Positions 1 to 8,791 of a stretch of DNA of 64,000 nt are shown one piece after another. The stretch lies in the NCBI GenBank assembly GCA_036382855.1, contig DASVPO010000006.1, forward strand, positions 434,001-498,000, read 5' to 3'. The stretch comes from DASVTR01 sp036382855 (GTDB lineage: Bacteria > Acidobacteriota > Blastocatellia > Pyrinomonadales > Pyrinomonadaceae). The notes beneath the pieces are model-generated. The model was not told where the DNA came from. It searched no databases and was given only the letters and a program-made list of their open reading frames with translations. Numbering within the stretch: position 1 is the stretch's first letter; each line of letters opens with the position of its first letter. A program made the translations under genes and the position numbers.

Positions 1-2
1 GC

Positions 3-2375
3 GGCGGCATGGGCACAGTTTACAGGGCCGTGCGTGCCGACGGTGAATTCCGGCAGCGCGTCGCCATCAAGCTCGTCAAGCGCGGCATGGATACGGACTT
101 CATCCTCAAGCGCTTTCGCAACGAACGGCAAATTCTCGCCGCACTCGAACACCCACACATCGCACACCTGCTCGGCGGAGGCACGACTCCAGACGATAGG
201 CCCTACTTCGTCATGGAGTACATCGAAGGCCAGCCTCTTTATCAATACTGCGATACTTATCGCCTGACCGTCCGCGAACGCCTCAAGCTCTTCACACTGA
301 TTTGCGATGCCGTTCACTACGCACATCGTAAGCTGGTCATTCATCGCGACCTCAAGCCGTCGAACATTCTCGTCGCCGTCAACGGCTCGCCCAAGCTGCT
401 CGATTTCGGCATCGCCAAATTGCTAGACCCCGAACTAATCTCCGAGGCCACGCCGCAGACCGCAACAGCCTTGCGGATGATGACCATGGAATACGCCAGC
501 CCCGAACAGATACAGGGTCAAGCCGTCACGTTTCTCTCTGACGTTTACTCTCTGGGCGTGATTCTCTATGAGTTGTTGACGGGGCATCGCCCGTACCGTT
601 TTCGCAGTCGCGCGCCGCATGAGATGGCGCGGGCGATTATTGAAGACGAGCCGGAGCGTCCGAGCACGGCCGTGCGCCGTGAAGACTACTCTCTACCCAT
701 CGCGGACGCCAGCCGCGAGGCCGTCACCATCTCTCATCTCGCAGAGATGCGCGACCAGACATTAGGTGGCCTGCAAAGAGAGCTTTCCGGCAATCTGGAT
801 AACATCACGCTCAAGGCGCTCAGCAAAGAACCGGCCGCGCGCTACAGTTCGGTGGAGGCTTTGCAGTCCGACATCACGCGCCACTTAAACGGTCAGGCTG
901 TCAGCGCACCACTCTATTTTCCGCCAGCCATTCCGGGGCGCGCACGCGCGGGCGAGGATGCTGCCGTGCTAACGAAATCAATCGCCGTCCTGCCGCTCAA
1001 GATTCTCAACTTGGGAGCGAAGACGGAGACGGGCGAGAGCTACCTGAGCGTCGGCTTGGCCGATGCGATGATAACGCGCCTGAGCCGCGTGCGTAGTCTG
1101 GCCGTGCGCCCGACGAGCGCCATCCTGCGCTACGGCGATGAGACGACAGACCCTCTGCGCGCAGGGCGTGAGTTGGTTGTTGATTTCGTTCTCGACGGGC
1201 GTATCAAGATTGCAGGAGAACGCGTTCGCGTCTCTCTTCAACTGCTCGACGTTTCCAGCAACACGAGCGTCTGGGCCAACCAGTTTGACGAGACGTTCGC
1301 AGACGCGCTCGAACTCGAAGATTCTATCTCCGCAAAGGTGAGCGGCGCTATCCTGCCACAGCTAACGCAGGACGAAGAAGCGCGCCTGAAAAAACGGGGC
1401 ACGGATAACCCCGATGCGTTTGCGGCCTACATGCGCGGGCGTTATTTCTGGAATCAGTTCACGCCCGATTCGCTCCCGAAAGCGCTCGGCTCATTTGAGC
1501 GGGCCATCGCGCTCGACCCCGATTACGCGCTGCCTTACGTCGGCCTCGCGGACTTTTATAACTGGGCCAACATCTACGGCATTCTGCCGCCGCCCGAATG
1601 TTATCCGAAGGCGAAGGCAGCGGCCCTGCGCGCGCTTGAGCTTGACGATTCGCTCTCGGAAGCCTACGCCGCGCTCGGACTGATTAACGAAAGCCTGTGG
1701 GACTGGGACGAATCCGAGCGGCTCTACAAGCACGCCCTTGAGCTTAATCCTAACTACTCGCTTGCGCATGAATGGTATGCGAGCCTGCTGGTCGGAACAG
1801 GACGCTTCGAGGAGGGCGCGCGCGAAGTCCGCCGCGCAGAAGAACTGGACCCGCTCTCTTTGCGCGCCATGACCTTAACGGCATGGACTATCTACCAGAC
1901 ACGCCGTTTCACGGAGGCCCTCGCCAAAGCCCAGCAGATAATTGATCTGGACCAGAACTTTCCGCAAGGCCCCTTGCAACTCGGCAATAATCTGATTCAC
2001 CTCGGACAAATCGAAAAAGCAATTACAGCCCTGCGAAGGTCAGAGCAGTTGATGCCGGATTCCGCGATACCGAAATACGAGTTGTGCTTTGCGCTCGTCG
2101 CGGCGAATCGCCATGATGAAGCGCAGCGTGTGCTTGACGAGTTAAAAGCGCTCGCCGCTCAAACCTACATCAAGCCTTATTTCATCGCGTTGGCCCACGT
2201 TGCTCTGGATGAGACGGATGCTGCTTTCGAGTTGTTTGAAAAAGTATTTGAAGAGCGCGACCCTTGGTTGGTCTGGTTCGGAACCGAACCGAAGCTCGAT
2301 TCGCTGCGCGGCGACGCTCGCTTCCGTCGTCTGTTCGAGCTAACTGGAAACCCCTTAATCAACTCTCTCGCTTAA
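3..2375 (+). CDS. Ser/Thr protein kinase fused to TolB-like and TPR modules (5' partial)
   Basis: The reading frame is open to the window edge and the first codons (GGMGTVY) are the end of a glycine-rich ATP loop, so the true start lies upstream. Counting from the ATG at base 9, the ATP-binding Lys is near residue 21 (VAIK), the catalytic loop HRDLKPSN near 113 and DFG near 132. A complete Hanks-type kinase domain runs to about residue 295. Around residue 322 a SIAVLPLK segment starts a TolB/FlgO-like domain, followed by TPR units from about 470 to 750. I see no membrane segment, so it is probably cytoplasmic. This kinase-TPR layout is typical of Acidobacteriota; the substrate is unknown. The downstream gene converges on it after 10 bases. 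Confidence 0.9.
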   Translation, partial: GGMGTVYRAVRADGEFRQRVAIKLVKRGMDTDFILKRFRNERQILAALEHPHIAHLLGGGTTPDDRPYFVMEYIEGQPLYQYCDTYRLTVRERLKLFTLICDAVHYAHRKLVIHRDLKPSNILVAVNGSPKLLDFGIAKLLDPELISEATPQTATALRMMTMEYASPEQIQGQAVTFLSDVYSLGVILYELLTGHRPYRFRSRAPHEMARAIIEDEPERPSTAVRREDYSLPIADASREAVTISHLAEMRDQTLGGLQRELSGNLDNITLKALSKEPAARYSSVEALQSDITRHLNGQAVSAPLYFPPAIPGRARAGEDAAVLTKSIAVLPLKILNLGAKTETGESYLSVGLADAMITRLSRVRSLAVRPTSAILRYGDETTDPLRAGRELVVDFVLDGRIKIAGERVRVSLQLLDVSSNTSVWANQFDETFADALELEDSISAKVSGAILPQLTQDEEARLKKRGTDNPDAFAAYMRGRYFWNQFTPDSLPKALGSFERAIALDPDYALPYVGLADFYNWANIYGILPPPECYPKAKAAALRALELDDSLSEAYAALGLINESLWDWDESERLYKHALELNPNYSLAHEWYASLLVGTGRFEEGAREVRRAEELDPLSLRAMTLTAWTIYQTRRFTEALAKAQQIIDLDQNFPQGPLQLGNNLIHLGQIEKAITALRRSEQLMPDSAIPKYELCFALVAANRHDEAQRVLDELKALAAQTYIKPYFIALAHVALDETDAAFELFEKVFEERDPWLVWFGTEPKLDSLRGDARFRRLFELTGNPLINSLA

Positions 2376-2385
2376 CGCCCGGCCT

Positions 2386-3411
2386 CTACAGGTGCTTTCT
2401 GAAGAAGGAAGCGATCTTCCAGCCGACTAGATAGACCCAGGGCTTTTCGCCGCTGGTGTAGTGGCCGCAGGGCAGCCATGTGACATCAACGGGTATGTCG
2501 TGCCGCCTAAATTCGGCGATGACTTCGCGCGTCAGGTCTGGCGGAAATGAAAGGTCGTAGCGGGCGGCGATGAAGCGCATCGGTCGCGGTCGCACATTTT
2601 TGAGGCGTGGAATGAAGCCCATCGGGCTAATGGGCAGCAAGTATTCGCGCAGTTCGTCTAACGTCACGGCATCGCCGAAGCCTGCGCGGACGTGCTGCGT
2701 CGTGATGCCGCGCCATGCGACATCGGCGACGTAGCCTGAGCCATGGTTGAAGACGCCCGCTGCCACACGTTCGTCGTGAGCATAGGCCAGAAAGGCGACA
2801 CAAGAACCGATGCTCGTGCCCATGATGCCGACGGGCGCATGATGCTGATGTTCCATCAACCATGTAATGGCTGCGCGCGCATCGAGCACGCCCTGACGCA
2901 TGGATTGAATCGTGCGCCCGATGTTTGAACTGAAGAGATGGTCTGCGCGTTCAAGCTCCGGCGGGCGGCGCTGTTCGTGATAAGGCAGCGTCAGGCGCAA
3001 AGCGGAGATGCCGAAGCGGTTGAGCACACGACATAACTCGACGTGGCTTTCCGGCTGCGCGTTCCACTGCGGCAGCAGCAGGACTGCCGGGCGTCTGCCA
3101 TCTTTGCGGTTTTTGGCGGCGGGGAAGTAGCGCGCGTGGACTGTGTTGTTTTCGATTGACGGCGTCGTGACGGCGCTCGTCCAAGTTAGATGCTCGCCAT
3201 TTAATTGATAGTCTGTAATCTGCGGCAGCGCGTAAAACTCTTCGCTGTGCTGCATCACGTCCGCTGTGTGGCGGCTGAGCAGCAGGCGCGGGTCGTCGCC
3301 ATTGACGTGCTCTCTGATAAATTGTGTGCCCCATTCAAATGGGCGCACGATGCGGTTGGTGTCCCGCGTGGCGAAATGGCGTTCCTTGATCTCTATCCAG
3401 CGTTTGAGCAA
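2386..3411 (-). CDS. alpha/beta hydrolase
   Basis: A 341-residue cytoplasmic protein with no signal peptide. The nucleophile elbow GTSIG sits mid-protein (GIMGTSIGSCVAFLAY), a candidate catalytic Asp follows in ARYDLSFPPD, and a candidate His in PCGHYTSGEKP near the C terminus. It is the size of dienelactone-hydrolase or acetyl-xylan-esterase-like members of the superfamily. The substrate cannot be read from the sequence. It is on the same strand as the small secreted protein upstream, but about 80 bases with a possible hairpin separate them, so co-transcription is uncertain. It converges with the kinase gene. Confidence 0.75.
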   Translation of the reverse strand: MLKRWIEIKERHFATRDTNRIVRPFEWGTQFIREHVNGDDPRLLLSRHTADVMQHSEEFYALPQITDYQLNGEHLTWTSAVTTPSIENNTVHARYFPAAKNRKDGRRPAVLLLPQWNAQPESHVELCRVLNRFGISALRLTLPYHEQRRPPELERADHLFSSNIGRTIQSMRQGVLDARAAITWLMEHQHHAPVGIMGTSIGSCVAFLAYAHDERVAAGVFNHGSGYVADVAWRGITTQHVRAGFGDAVTLDELREYLLPISPMGFIPRLKNVRPRPMRFIAARYDLSFPPDLTREVIAEFRRHDIPVDVTWLPCGHYTSGEKPWVYLVGWKIASFFRKHL

Positions 3412-3493
3412 CTTCCCCTTTGACCTCCGCGAAAAATTTAAGGGTAACAGGCCGAAAGGTCAAAAGGCTAAGGGGCCGTGGGCGACGCCTGCT

Positions 3494-3937
3494 TTAACGG
3501 CTGCGTGGGTACGCGCCCGTGTCGTCAGGCTGCCAGTCAACGACTGGTTGGATGGCGGGATTATCCCGGCAGACCCAGACGTTTGCGCGCATGCCGGGGC
3601 GTAAAACTTTACTTCTCCGCTCGATGCGTCGCCAATCGTTCTTCGTGAACGGCTCGCCGTTTATGAGATAGAACTTGGAAGGGTCGGCGGTCGCGGGATG
3701 GCGGATAATGACTTCTTCGGTGGTGTCGAAGTTGGTGCGGATGCGCAGGAAGGTGCTCCCCTTACGGCGACGGTAGGCGATCACCCGGCCGTCATACAAG
3801 GTCAGATCGTTGCGCTCGCATCTCAACTCTGAAGGCGGCATCACGCGGCCTCGCTGCGGCTGTTGTGCGAAACTCACCCCGCCCGCAGCGCAAGCGGATA
3901 GCACTGTCACGCCAAGAAGCTTCGAAGATATACGCAT
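3494..3937 (-). CDS. small secreted protein of unknown function
   Basis: I chose the ATG at 3937, 13 codons inside the longest frame. It has a good Shine-Dalgarno site (GGGAGAAA, about 7 bases upstream) and begins a clear signal peptide (MRISSKLLGVTVLSACAAGG, cleavage likely after SFA). The mature part is about 125 residues with three Cys and a basic character, and it contains a phrase on roots, VIAYRRRKGSTFLRIRT, suggesting a beta-sheet fold. I recognise no family. The AT-rich stretch between it and the M43 protease start is short, and both are on the minus strand. Confidence 0.6.
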   Translation of the reverse strand: MRISSKLLGVTVLSACAAGGVSFAQQPQRGRVMPPSELRCERNDLTLYDGRVIAYRRRKGSTFLRIRTNFDTTEEVIIRHPATADPSKFYLINGEPFTKNDWRRIERRSKVLRPGMRANVWVCRDNPAIQPVVDWQPDDTGAYPRSR

Positions 3938-4029
3938 CGAAATTTTCTCCCACCGGCTAAAGTTAAGAAGGAGCACTCCCGTAGAAGTGCTCCTCCCATT
4001 TTACTACTACGAATTTGAACCGTGACGGC

Positions 4030-5076
4030 TTATTTGCCTGAGCGGTACGTTGACCACATGCTGTCGGCGCGATCCGACTGACCCAAGCTGAATTTGTACA
4101 TGCAGGGGTCGTCCGTGTAGTCCATGAAATTCTCTACCGGGTCCAAGCCCGCACTCGACTTGCAGGTGTCAGGGGCCTTGCTGCCGGGGCAGCCGAAGAA
4201 GGAGGAGCGCTCGGCTGGTGTGTCGGCAACGCCATCGCCGCTGCCGCTGCAACCGCCCTGGAACGTGTGGTAGAGGCCGAGCCAGTGGCCGACTTCGTGC
4301 GTGCCCGTGTCGCCTTCGTTATAGGGAACGTAGTTGGAGCCGGGGAGCGAAGCCCAGTAGCAGACCACGCCATCCTGCGAAGGCGCGCCCTGGTATTCAT
4401 TCGGGAAGGTCGCCCAGCCTAGATAACCGCCGCCGCTGTTGGTGTAGAAGTTGAGGTCGTCTGCGGTGCCCGTGTGCAGTGCGTTCTTCATCTGCGTCTG
4501 CGCGGCCGAGCCGGGGCCTGCGGCGTACCACGTGTCATTGACCGTGCGCGTCACGCTTGAGCGCACAAAACGGAAAGACATGTTCGAGGCGGCAGTCCGA
4601 TAAACAGGGGTGTCCTGTCCGGCGTAGTGCTCGTTCATTGCCGCGATCTGCGCGTCGAGACTCGAATCGGGGATGTTGCCTACGCCGTCGGATCTGGAAA
4701 CGACGTGGAAGTGAACCGGGATGGTGATGGAGCCGTTCGCGTAGAGACGTGCGCCGTCGGTGGATGAGCCGCCGCCACCGCCGTTACCGCCGCCGTTGGC
4801 CGAGCGGTTGGCCGCGATCTCTCTGCCGATTTTCTCAATTTCGATATCGTCGGCGTGGCGCGTGTTGCACTTTCTGCCCGCTGCGATGAAGTCTTTATGA
4901 GATTCAAAAACGACGCCGTCCGGGGCGACGACCCTGCCGTCGGCTCTGACCGCCGCTTGATAACCGGGATCTTCGGGACGACGCCCCTGTGCGCCGACAT
5001 CCTTCATGGGAACGTTAGCGAGAAGGAACGCTATGCTGACTGCAAACAGACCTAAGGCGAGCGTAAACTTTTTCAT
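4030..5076 (-). CDS. secreted M43 (pappalysin/cytophagalysin-type) zinc metalloprotease
   Basis: Signal peptide at residues 1-29 (MKKFTLALGLFAVSIAFLLA), then a propeptide-like region, a Gly-rich Ser linker near residue 95-107 and a catalytic domain. The zinc site HEVGHWLGLYH is at residues 260-270 (HExxHxxGxxH) and the Met-turn is in NFMDYTDD near 317. Several Cys in the catalytic domain probably form disulfides, as is known for the family. It is expected to act outside the cytoplasm on proteins. The start is supported by a GGAG site 9 bases upstream. It lies alone behind a 380-base AT-rich gap. Confidence 0.9.
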   Translation of the reverse strand: MKKFTLALGLFAVSIAFLLANVPMKDVGAQGRRPEDPGYQAAVRADGRVVAPDGVVFESHKDFIAAGRKCNTRHADDIEIEKIGREIAANRSANGGGNGGGGGSSTDGARLYANGSITIPVHFHVVSRSDGVGNIPDSSLDAQIAAMNEHYAGQDTPVYRTAASNMSFRFVRSSVTRTVNDTWYAAGPGSAAQTQMKNALHTGTADDLNFYTNSGGGYLGWATFPNEYQGAPSQDGVVCYWASLPGSNYVPYNEGDTGTHEVGHWLGLYHTFQGGCSGSGDGVADTPAERSSFFGCPGSKAPDTCKSSAGLDPVENFMDYTDDPCMYKFSLGQSDRADSMWSTYRSGK

Positions 5077-5458
5077 TCTTTATCTCCGAGGGTTGTGAAC
5101 TGACTATTGTTAATAATGAGGAAGGGTGTGGAGCCCAACCAAGAGAACGGGCACTATACTACTTTTGCAAATTAATTGACAGCTTTTTTTTACACAACTA
5201 ACACAAATAGACTGTGAAAACAGCACAATTTTTGCTTTGTGACAAAAAAAGAATAAATGTCCGCCAGATCGCCAAACCGCGACAACGGACTTTGACGTGC
5301 GATTTCGCGGGCGCAGTAGTTGCGGCAGCAGCGAGCATCAACAGAGCGCAGCAGGCGTTGATGATGAGCAATCTTCCGCTATCTATCTCAGAAGCATTTG
5401 AACGTTCCTCGACGAGTTTCGCTGGCTCGTTCAATCAAGTGATAAAGAGCGCGGCTAA
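5077..5458. other. AT-rich intergenic gap upstream of the M43 protease
   Basis: This 382-base gap is visibly richer in A and T than its neighbours, especially 5100-5260, with a T8 run near 5185 and a TTGACA-like hexamer at about 5179 on the plus strand. It should contain the promoter of the minus-strand protease. Two short frames (about 80 codons, opposite strands) use GTG or TTG and lack ribosome-binding sites, so I do not call them genes. I see no hairpin of the type found in other gaps. Confidence 0.5.
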
Positions 5459-7060
5459 CTAGCGGCGTCGTTCAAACAGACGGCGCAACATCTGCGGCAG
5501 TAAGAGAGAGGTTTGCAAGACGGAGCCGCTACTGAAGCGACGTGCGAAACCGCGGAAAAGGTCAACCGTCTGCGGCGAATAACGGAACCACCAGAGGTCG
5601 CGCACGGAGCTGATGCGGTTGACGTGTATGTGCTGCGGCACGACCATCTCAAGAAGGCCGAGTCGCCCGTGCGTGCGTCCAAGCCCGCTCTGCTTCATTC
5701 CGCCCCAGGGCGTTTGCGCGACCCCGTGCGTGTAGAGCACTTCGTTGACCATCACCGTCCCGGCTTCTATCCGAGAGGCGACGCGCTGGCCGCGTCCGAC
5801 ATTCTTCGTCCAGACACTCGCCGTCAAACCAAACTGGCTATCGTTAGCCAACCGAATCGCTTCCTCTTCCGTCCTGAAAGTCATCACGGGCAGCACTGGG
5901 CCAAACGTCTCCTCGCGCATCACGGTCATATCTTGCGTGACATCCGTGAGCACGGTCGGCTCGTAAAACGGCCCGTCAAGAGATGGCGAGCGCCGTCCGC
6001 CCGTCAACGCACGCGCTCCCTGTTTGAGTGCATCCTCGACGTGCTCCGCGACGATGTTCAACTGCCTCTCGCTCGACATCGCGCCGATGTCCGTGTCGCT
6101 CTCCGTGCCCGCCGCCTGCTTGAGCGCACGCGTCTGCCTGACGACTGCTTCAATAAACTGCGGCGCTATCCGCTCCTGCACATAGCAGCGCTCGACGGAC
6201 GCGCAAGCCTGCCCCGAATTACAGAACGCGCCCCAAACGGCCGCGCTCGCAGCCACCTCCACGTCAGCATCCTCAAGCACAATCATCGGGTCTTTGCCGC
6301 CCAACTCAAGCACGACCGGGATAAGCTTTCGCGCCGCTGCTTCGGCAACGCGCTTGCCCGTCTCCACGCTGCCCGTGAACATCAGCTTATCAACGCCCGC
6401 TTCGACAAGCGCCGCGCCCGTCCTTCCATCTCCGGCGACGACTTCCAGCAACCCTTCCGGCAGCATTGCACGCTCAAAGACTTCACCAATCTTCAGGCCC
6501 ACGAGCGGTGTCAACTCCGACGGCTTGAACACTACTGCGTTGCCCGCCATCAAAGCCATTACGACTTCACCCATCGGAGTTGACCAAGGGAAATTCCACG
6601 GCGAGATAATCCCTATCACACCCATCGGCCTGTAAACGATTTTCGAGGAACGGCCCAGCAGGCCATACTGTCCGATGTCAATCTTCTGCGGGCGCAGCAG
6701 CTTCGCCGTTTGCCGCGCGAAGTACTGCATCAGGTCGAGCGTCGGCGCAAGCTCCATCGAAAGCGCTTCGGCTACGGGCTTGCCGCTCTCTCTTGAGATG
6801 AGCCGCGCTATCTCTTCCATCTCATCGAGCACGACCTGCCGCGCACGCATCAGGACCGCCGCGCGCTCACGGAAAGAACGCGCGGCCCAATCGCCTTGCG
6901 CCGCACGCGCTCGCTCGACCGCCGCCTCAACCTCCGCCGCACCCGAAGCCACAGTCCGGCCCAACTCTTCGCCCGTCGCCGGGTCACGCGAGATGATTTC
7001 ACGCGCCACTACTTCTTCTGCCGTCGTCGCCGCACGCGTCTCCAGAGTTTGAACGCTCAT
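5459..7060 (-). CDS. NAD(P)-dependent aldehyde dehydrogenase
   Basis: A 533-residue aldehyde dehydrogenase oxidising an aldehyde to the acid. The active-site Glu lies in VLELGGKDP near residue 252 and the catalytic Cys in NSGQACAS near 285; the Rossmann signature FTGSVETGKRVAE is present. It is about 40-60 residues longer than soluble family members. The tail after residue 480 holds aromatic and basic residues (WWFRY, ending RRLFERRR), reminiscent of membrane-associated fatty aldehyde dehydrogenases, though I see no clear transmembrane helix. The substrate is not determined; succinate-semialdehyde-type and long-chain aldehydes are both possible. It is divergent from the Xaa-Pro aminopeptidase gene. 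Confidence 0.9.
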   Translation of the reverse strand: MSVQTLETRAATTAEEVVAREIISRDPATGEELGRTVASGAAEVEAAVERARAAQGDWAARSFRERAAVLMRARQVVLDEMEEIARLISRESGKPVAEALSMELAPTLDLMQYFARQTAKLLRPQKIDIGQYGLLGRSSKIVYRPMGVIGIISPWNFPWSTPMGEVVMALMAGNAVVFKPSELTPLVGLKIGEVFERAMLPEGLLEVVAGDGRTGAALVEAGVDKLMFTGSVETGKRVAEAAARKLIPVVLELGGKDPMIVLEDADVEVAASAAVWGAFCNSGQACASVERCYVQERIAPQFIEAVVRQTRALKQAAGTESDTDIGAMSSERQLNIVAEHVEDALKQGARALTGGRRSPSLDGPFYEPTVLTDVTQDMTVMREETFGPVLPVMTFRTEEEAIRLANDSQFGLTASVWTKNVGRGQRVASRIEAGTVMVNEVLYTHGVAQTPWGGMKQSGLGRTHGRLGLLEMVVPQHIHVNRISSVRDLWWFRYSPQTVDLFRGFARRFSSGSVLQTSLLLPQMLRRLFERRR

Positions 7061-7140
7061 CAGCTTTTTCCTCCGCGCGTGAATTATCCTCCAAAACCAA
7101 TTCTAAAACTAGCCACACGATGCATAGAGACACGCATGAC

Positions 7141-7233
7141 GGGGAAAAAGGTGAAAAGGTAAAAGGTGAAAAGGAAAGCCGCCTGTCTTCCATTACCCCT
7201 TTACCCTTTTCACCTCTTCCCCTTTTTCTCCCC
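7141..7233. repeat. polypurine/polypyrimidine imperfect hairpin between divergent genes
   Basis: The left arm (7141-7178) consists of GGTGAAAA and GGTAAAA words; the right arm (7191-7233) is an imperfect reverse complement built from CCTTTACC and CCTTTTCACC words. The central AAAAGGAAAGCCGCCT (7169-7184) recurs exactly at 59374-59389. It lies between two divergent genes, so it is not an ordinary terminator for either. Confidence 0.75.
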
Positions 7234-7323
7234 TCGCATTTCCGTGTCGCGCCGCATCTCAGTTACAATGCAACCAGAACGCGCTAACAGTCTGTTGCGC
7301 CGGACTCAAGAGGAGAAAGAGCA

Positions 7324-8625
7324 ATGTTAAGACCGCAACTCGCGGAGTTTATGAAGCGGCTGGGCGAGGATTCCGTCGCCATCATCAGCAGCGCGCGCGA
7401 GACGACGCGCTCCAACGACACACACTATCGCTTCCGTCAGGATTCAGACTTCTACTACCTGACAGGCTTTGAAGAACCCGAAGCCATCGCCGTCATCGCG
7501 CCCGGACACAAGGAGCACCCGTACACGCTCTTTGTCCGCCCGCGCGACCCTGAAAGAGAAGTCTGGGACGGACGACGCGCCGGAGTCGAAGGTGCGCAAA
7601 CGAAGTACGGAGCAAGTGCCGCGTTTGCGGTCACGGAGTTTAACGAAAAGCTGAACGAGGTTCTGAACGGCGTCACCAATCTTTATTACCGCATCGGCAA
7701 CGGCAACCCTGATTTGGACGAAACCATCATCACCCAGATCAGGCGCATGCGCGCCATGGGACGGCGCGGCATCAGCCCGCCGCAGGCCATCATTGACACA
7801 GGCTCTATCCTCCACGAGATGCGGCTCATTAAGAGCGACGAAGAGATAGAGATTATGCAGCGCGCGGCCGACATCGCCGCCGAGGGACACCGCGAGGCGA
7901 TGAAGGCCGCACGCCCCGGCATGATGGAATATGAGATTGAGGCTCTGATTGAGTATGTCTTCCGGCGCAGCGGCGCGGCCGCTCCCGCTTACACGTCCAT
8001 CGTCGGCGGCGGCGTAAACGCTACCATCCTTCATTACGTTAACAACGACGCACGCCTTCGCGACGGCGACCTGCTACTGATTGACGCGGGCGCGGAATAT
8101 CAAGGCTACGCTTCCGACATCACGCGCACTTTCCCCGTCAACGGTCGCTTCACAGATGCACAGCGGGAGATTTACGGACTCGTTCTGGAATCGCAGATGG
8201 CGTGCATAGAGATGTCGCGGCCCGGCGTCAGCATAGACGAACTGCACCAGCGTTCCGTTGAGATTTTAACGGAAGGGATGGTGCGCCTCGGCTTGCTGAA
8301 GGGCGAGACGGCGAAGTTGATTGAAGAAGAGAAGTACAAGCAGTTCTACATGCATCGCCTCGGCCATTTCCTAGGCATGGATGTTCACGACGTTGGCCGT
8401 TATCACGTCAGCGACGAATCGCGCCGCGTCGAGCCGGGAATGGTGATGACCATCGAGCCGGGCCTCTACATCGCGCCGGAGACGAAAGATATTCCCGGAA
8501 AATACCTGGGCATCGGCGTCCGCATCGAAGACGATGTGCTCATCACAAGCGACGGCCACCGCGTGCTATCAGACAAAGCGCCGAAGCAGGTTGAAGAGAT
8601 TGAAGAATTCATGGCGCATCGTTAG
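7324..8625 (+). CDS. Xaa-Pro aminopeptidase (M24B)
   Basis: The N-terminal aminopeptidase-P domain is visible (FRQDSDFYYLTGFEEPEA near residue 40-57), followed by a creatinase-fold catalytic domain. The five metal ligands are in place: Asp in LIDAG (about 253), Asp in YASDITRTF (about 264), His in GHFLGMDVHD (about 346), Glu in TIEPGLYI (about 377) and Glu in VRIEDDV (about 401). It removes N-terminal residues preceding proline and is expected in the cytoplasm. The ATG follows a purine-rich AAGAGGAGAAAGAGCA leader with a good ribosome site. Length is normal for the family. Confidence 0.95.
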   Translation: MLRPQLAEFMKRLGEDSVAIISSARETTRSNDTHYRFRQDSDFYYLTGFEEPEAIAVIAPGHKEHPYTLFVRPRDPEREVWDGRRAGVEGAQTKYGASAAFAVTEFNEKLNEVLNGVTNLYYRIGNGNPDLDETIITQIRRMRAMGRRGISPPQAIIDTGSILHEMRLIKSDEEIEIMQRAADIAAEGHREAMKAARPGMMEYEIEALIEYVFRRSGAAAPAYTSIVGGGVNATILHYVNNDARLRDGDLLLIDAGAEYQGYASDITRTFPVNGRFTDAQREIYGLVLESQMACIEMSRPGVSIDELHQRSVEILTEGMVRLGLLKGETAKLIEEEKYKQFYMHRLGHFLGMDVHDVGRYHVSDESRRVEPGMVMTIEPGLYIAPETKDIPGKYLGIGVRIEDDVLITSDGHRVLSDKAPKQVEEIEEFMAHR

Positions 8626-8691
8626 CCGGGAATCAGTTAAACGAACAAACCAAGTCTCTCAGAAAACTAATCGCACGCCAAATCCGACACT

Positions 8692-8715
8692 CGTCAGGCA
8701 AATACTGCCTTGACG
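8692..8715 (+). terminator. hairpin downstream of the Xaa-Pro aminopeptidase
   Basis: CGTCAGGCA (8692-8700) pairs with TGCCTTGACG (8706-8715) around a 5-base loop, with one bulge. It lies 67 bases after the aminopeptidase stop and lacks a T tract. Confidence 0.4.
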
Positions 8716-8791
8716 GAAAAGCACGCCCGCGCGAAACCTCATCCATCTACACGGCGAAAGCTGGTATGCGCGTTGCTTTTGTTTGACGAGC

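Noticed and set aside
5198..5462. Two overlapping short frames on opposite strands in the AT-rich gap
   Set aside because: They start with GTG or TTG without ribosome-binding sites, have no recognisable motif, and overlap each other fully.
5513..6583. A 356-codon plus-strand frame
   Set aside because: It is antisense to the aldehyde dehydrogenase, is Arg/His-rich and has no family resemblance; a GC-driven shadow frame.
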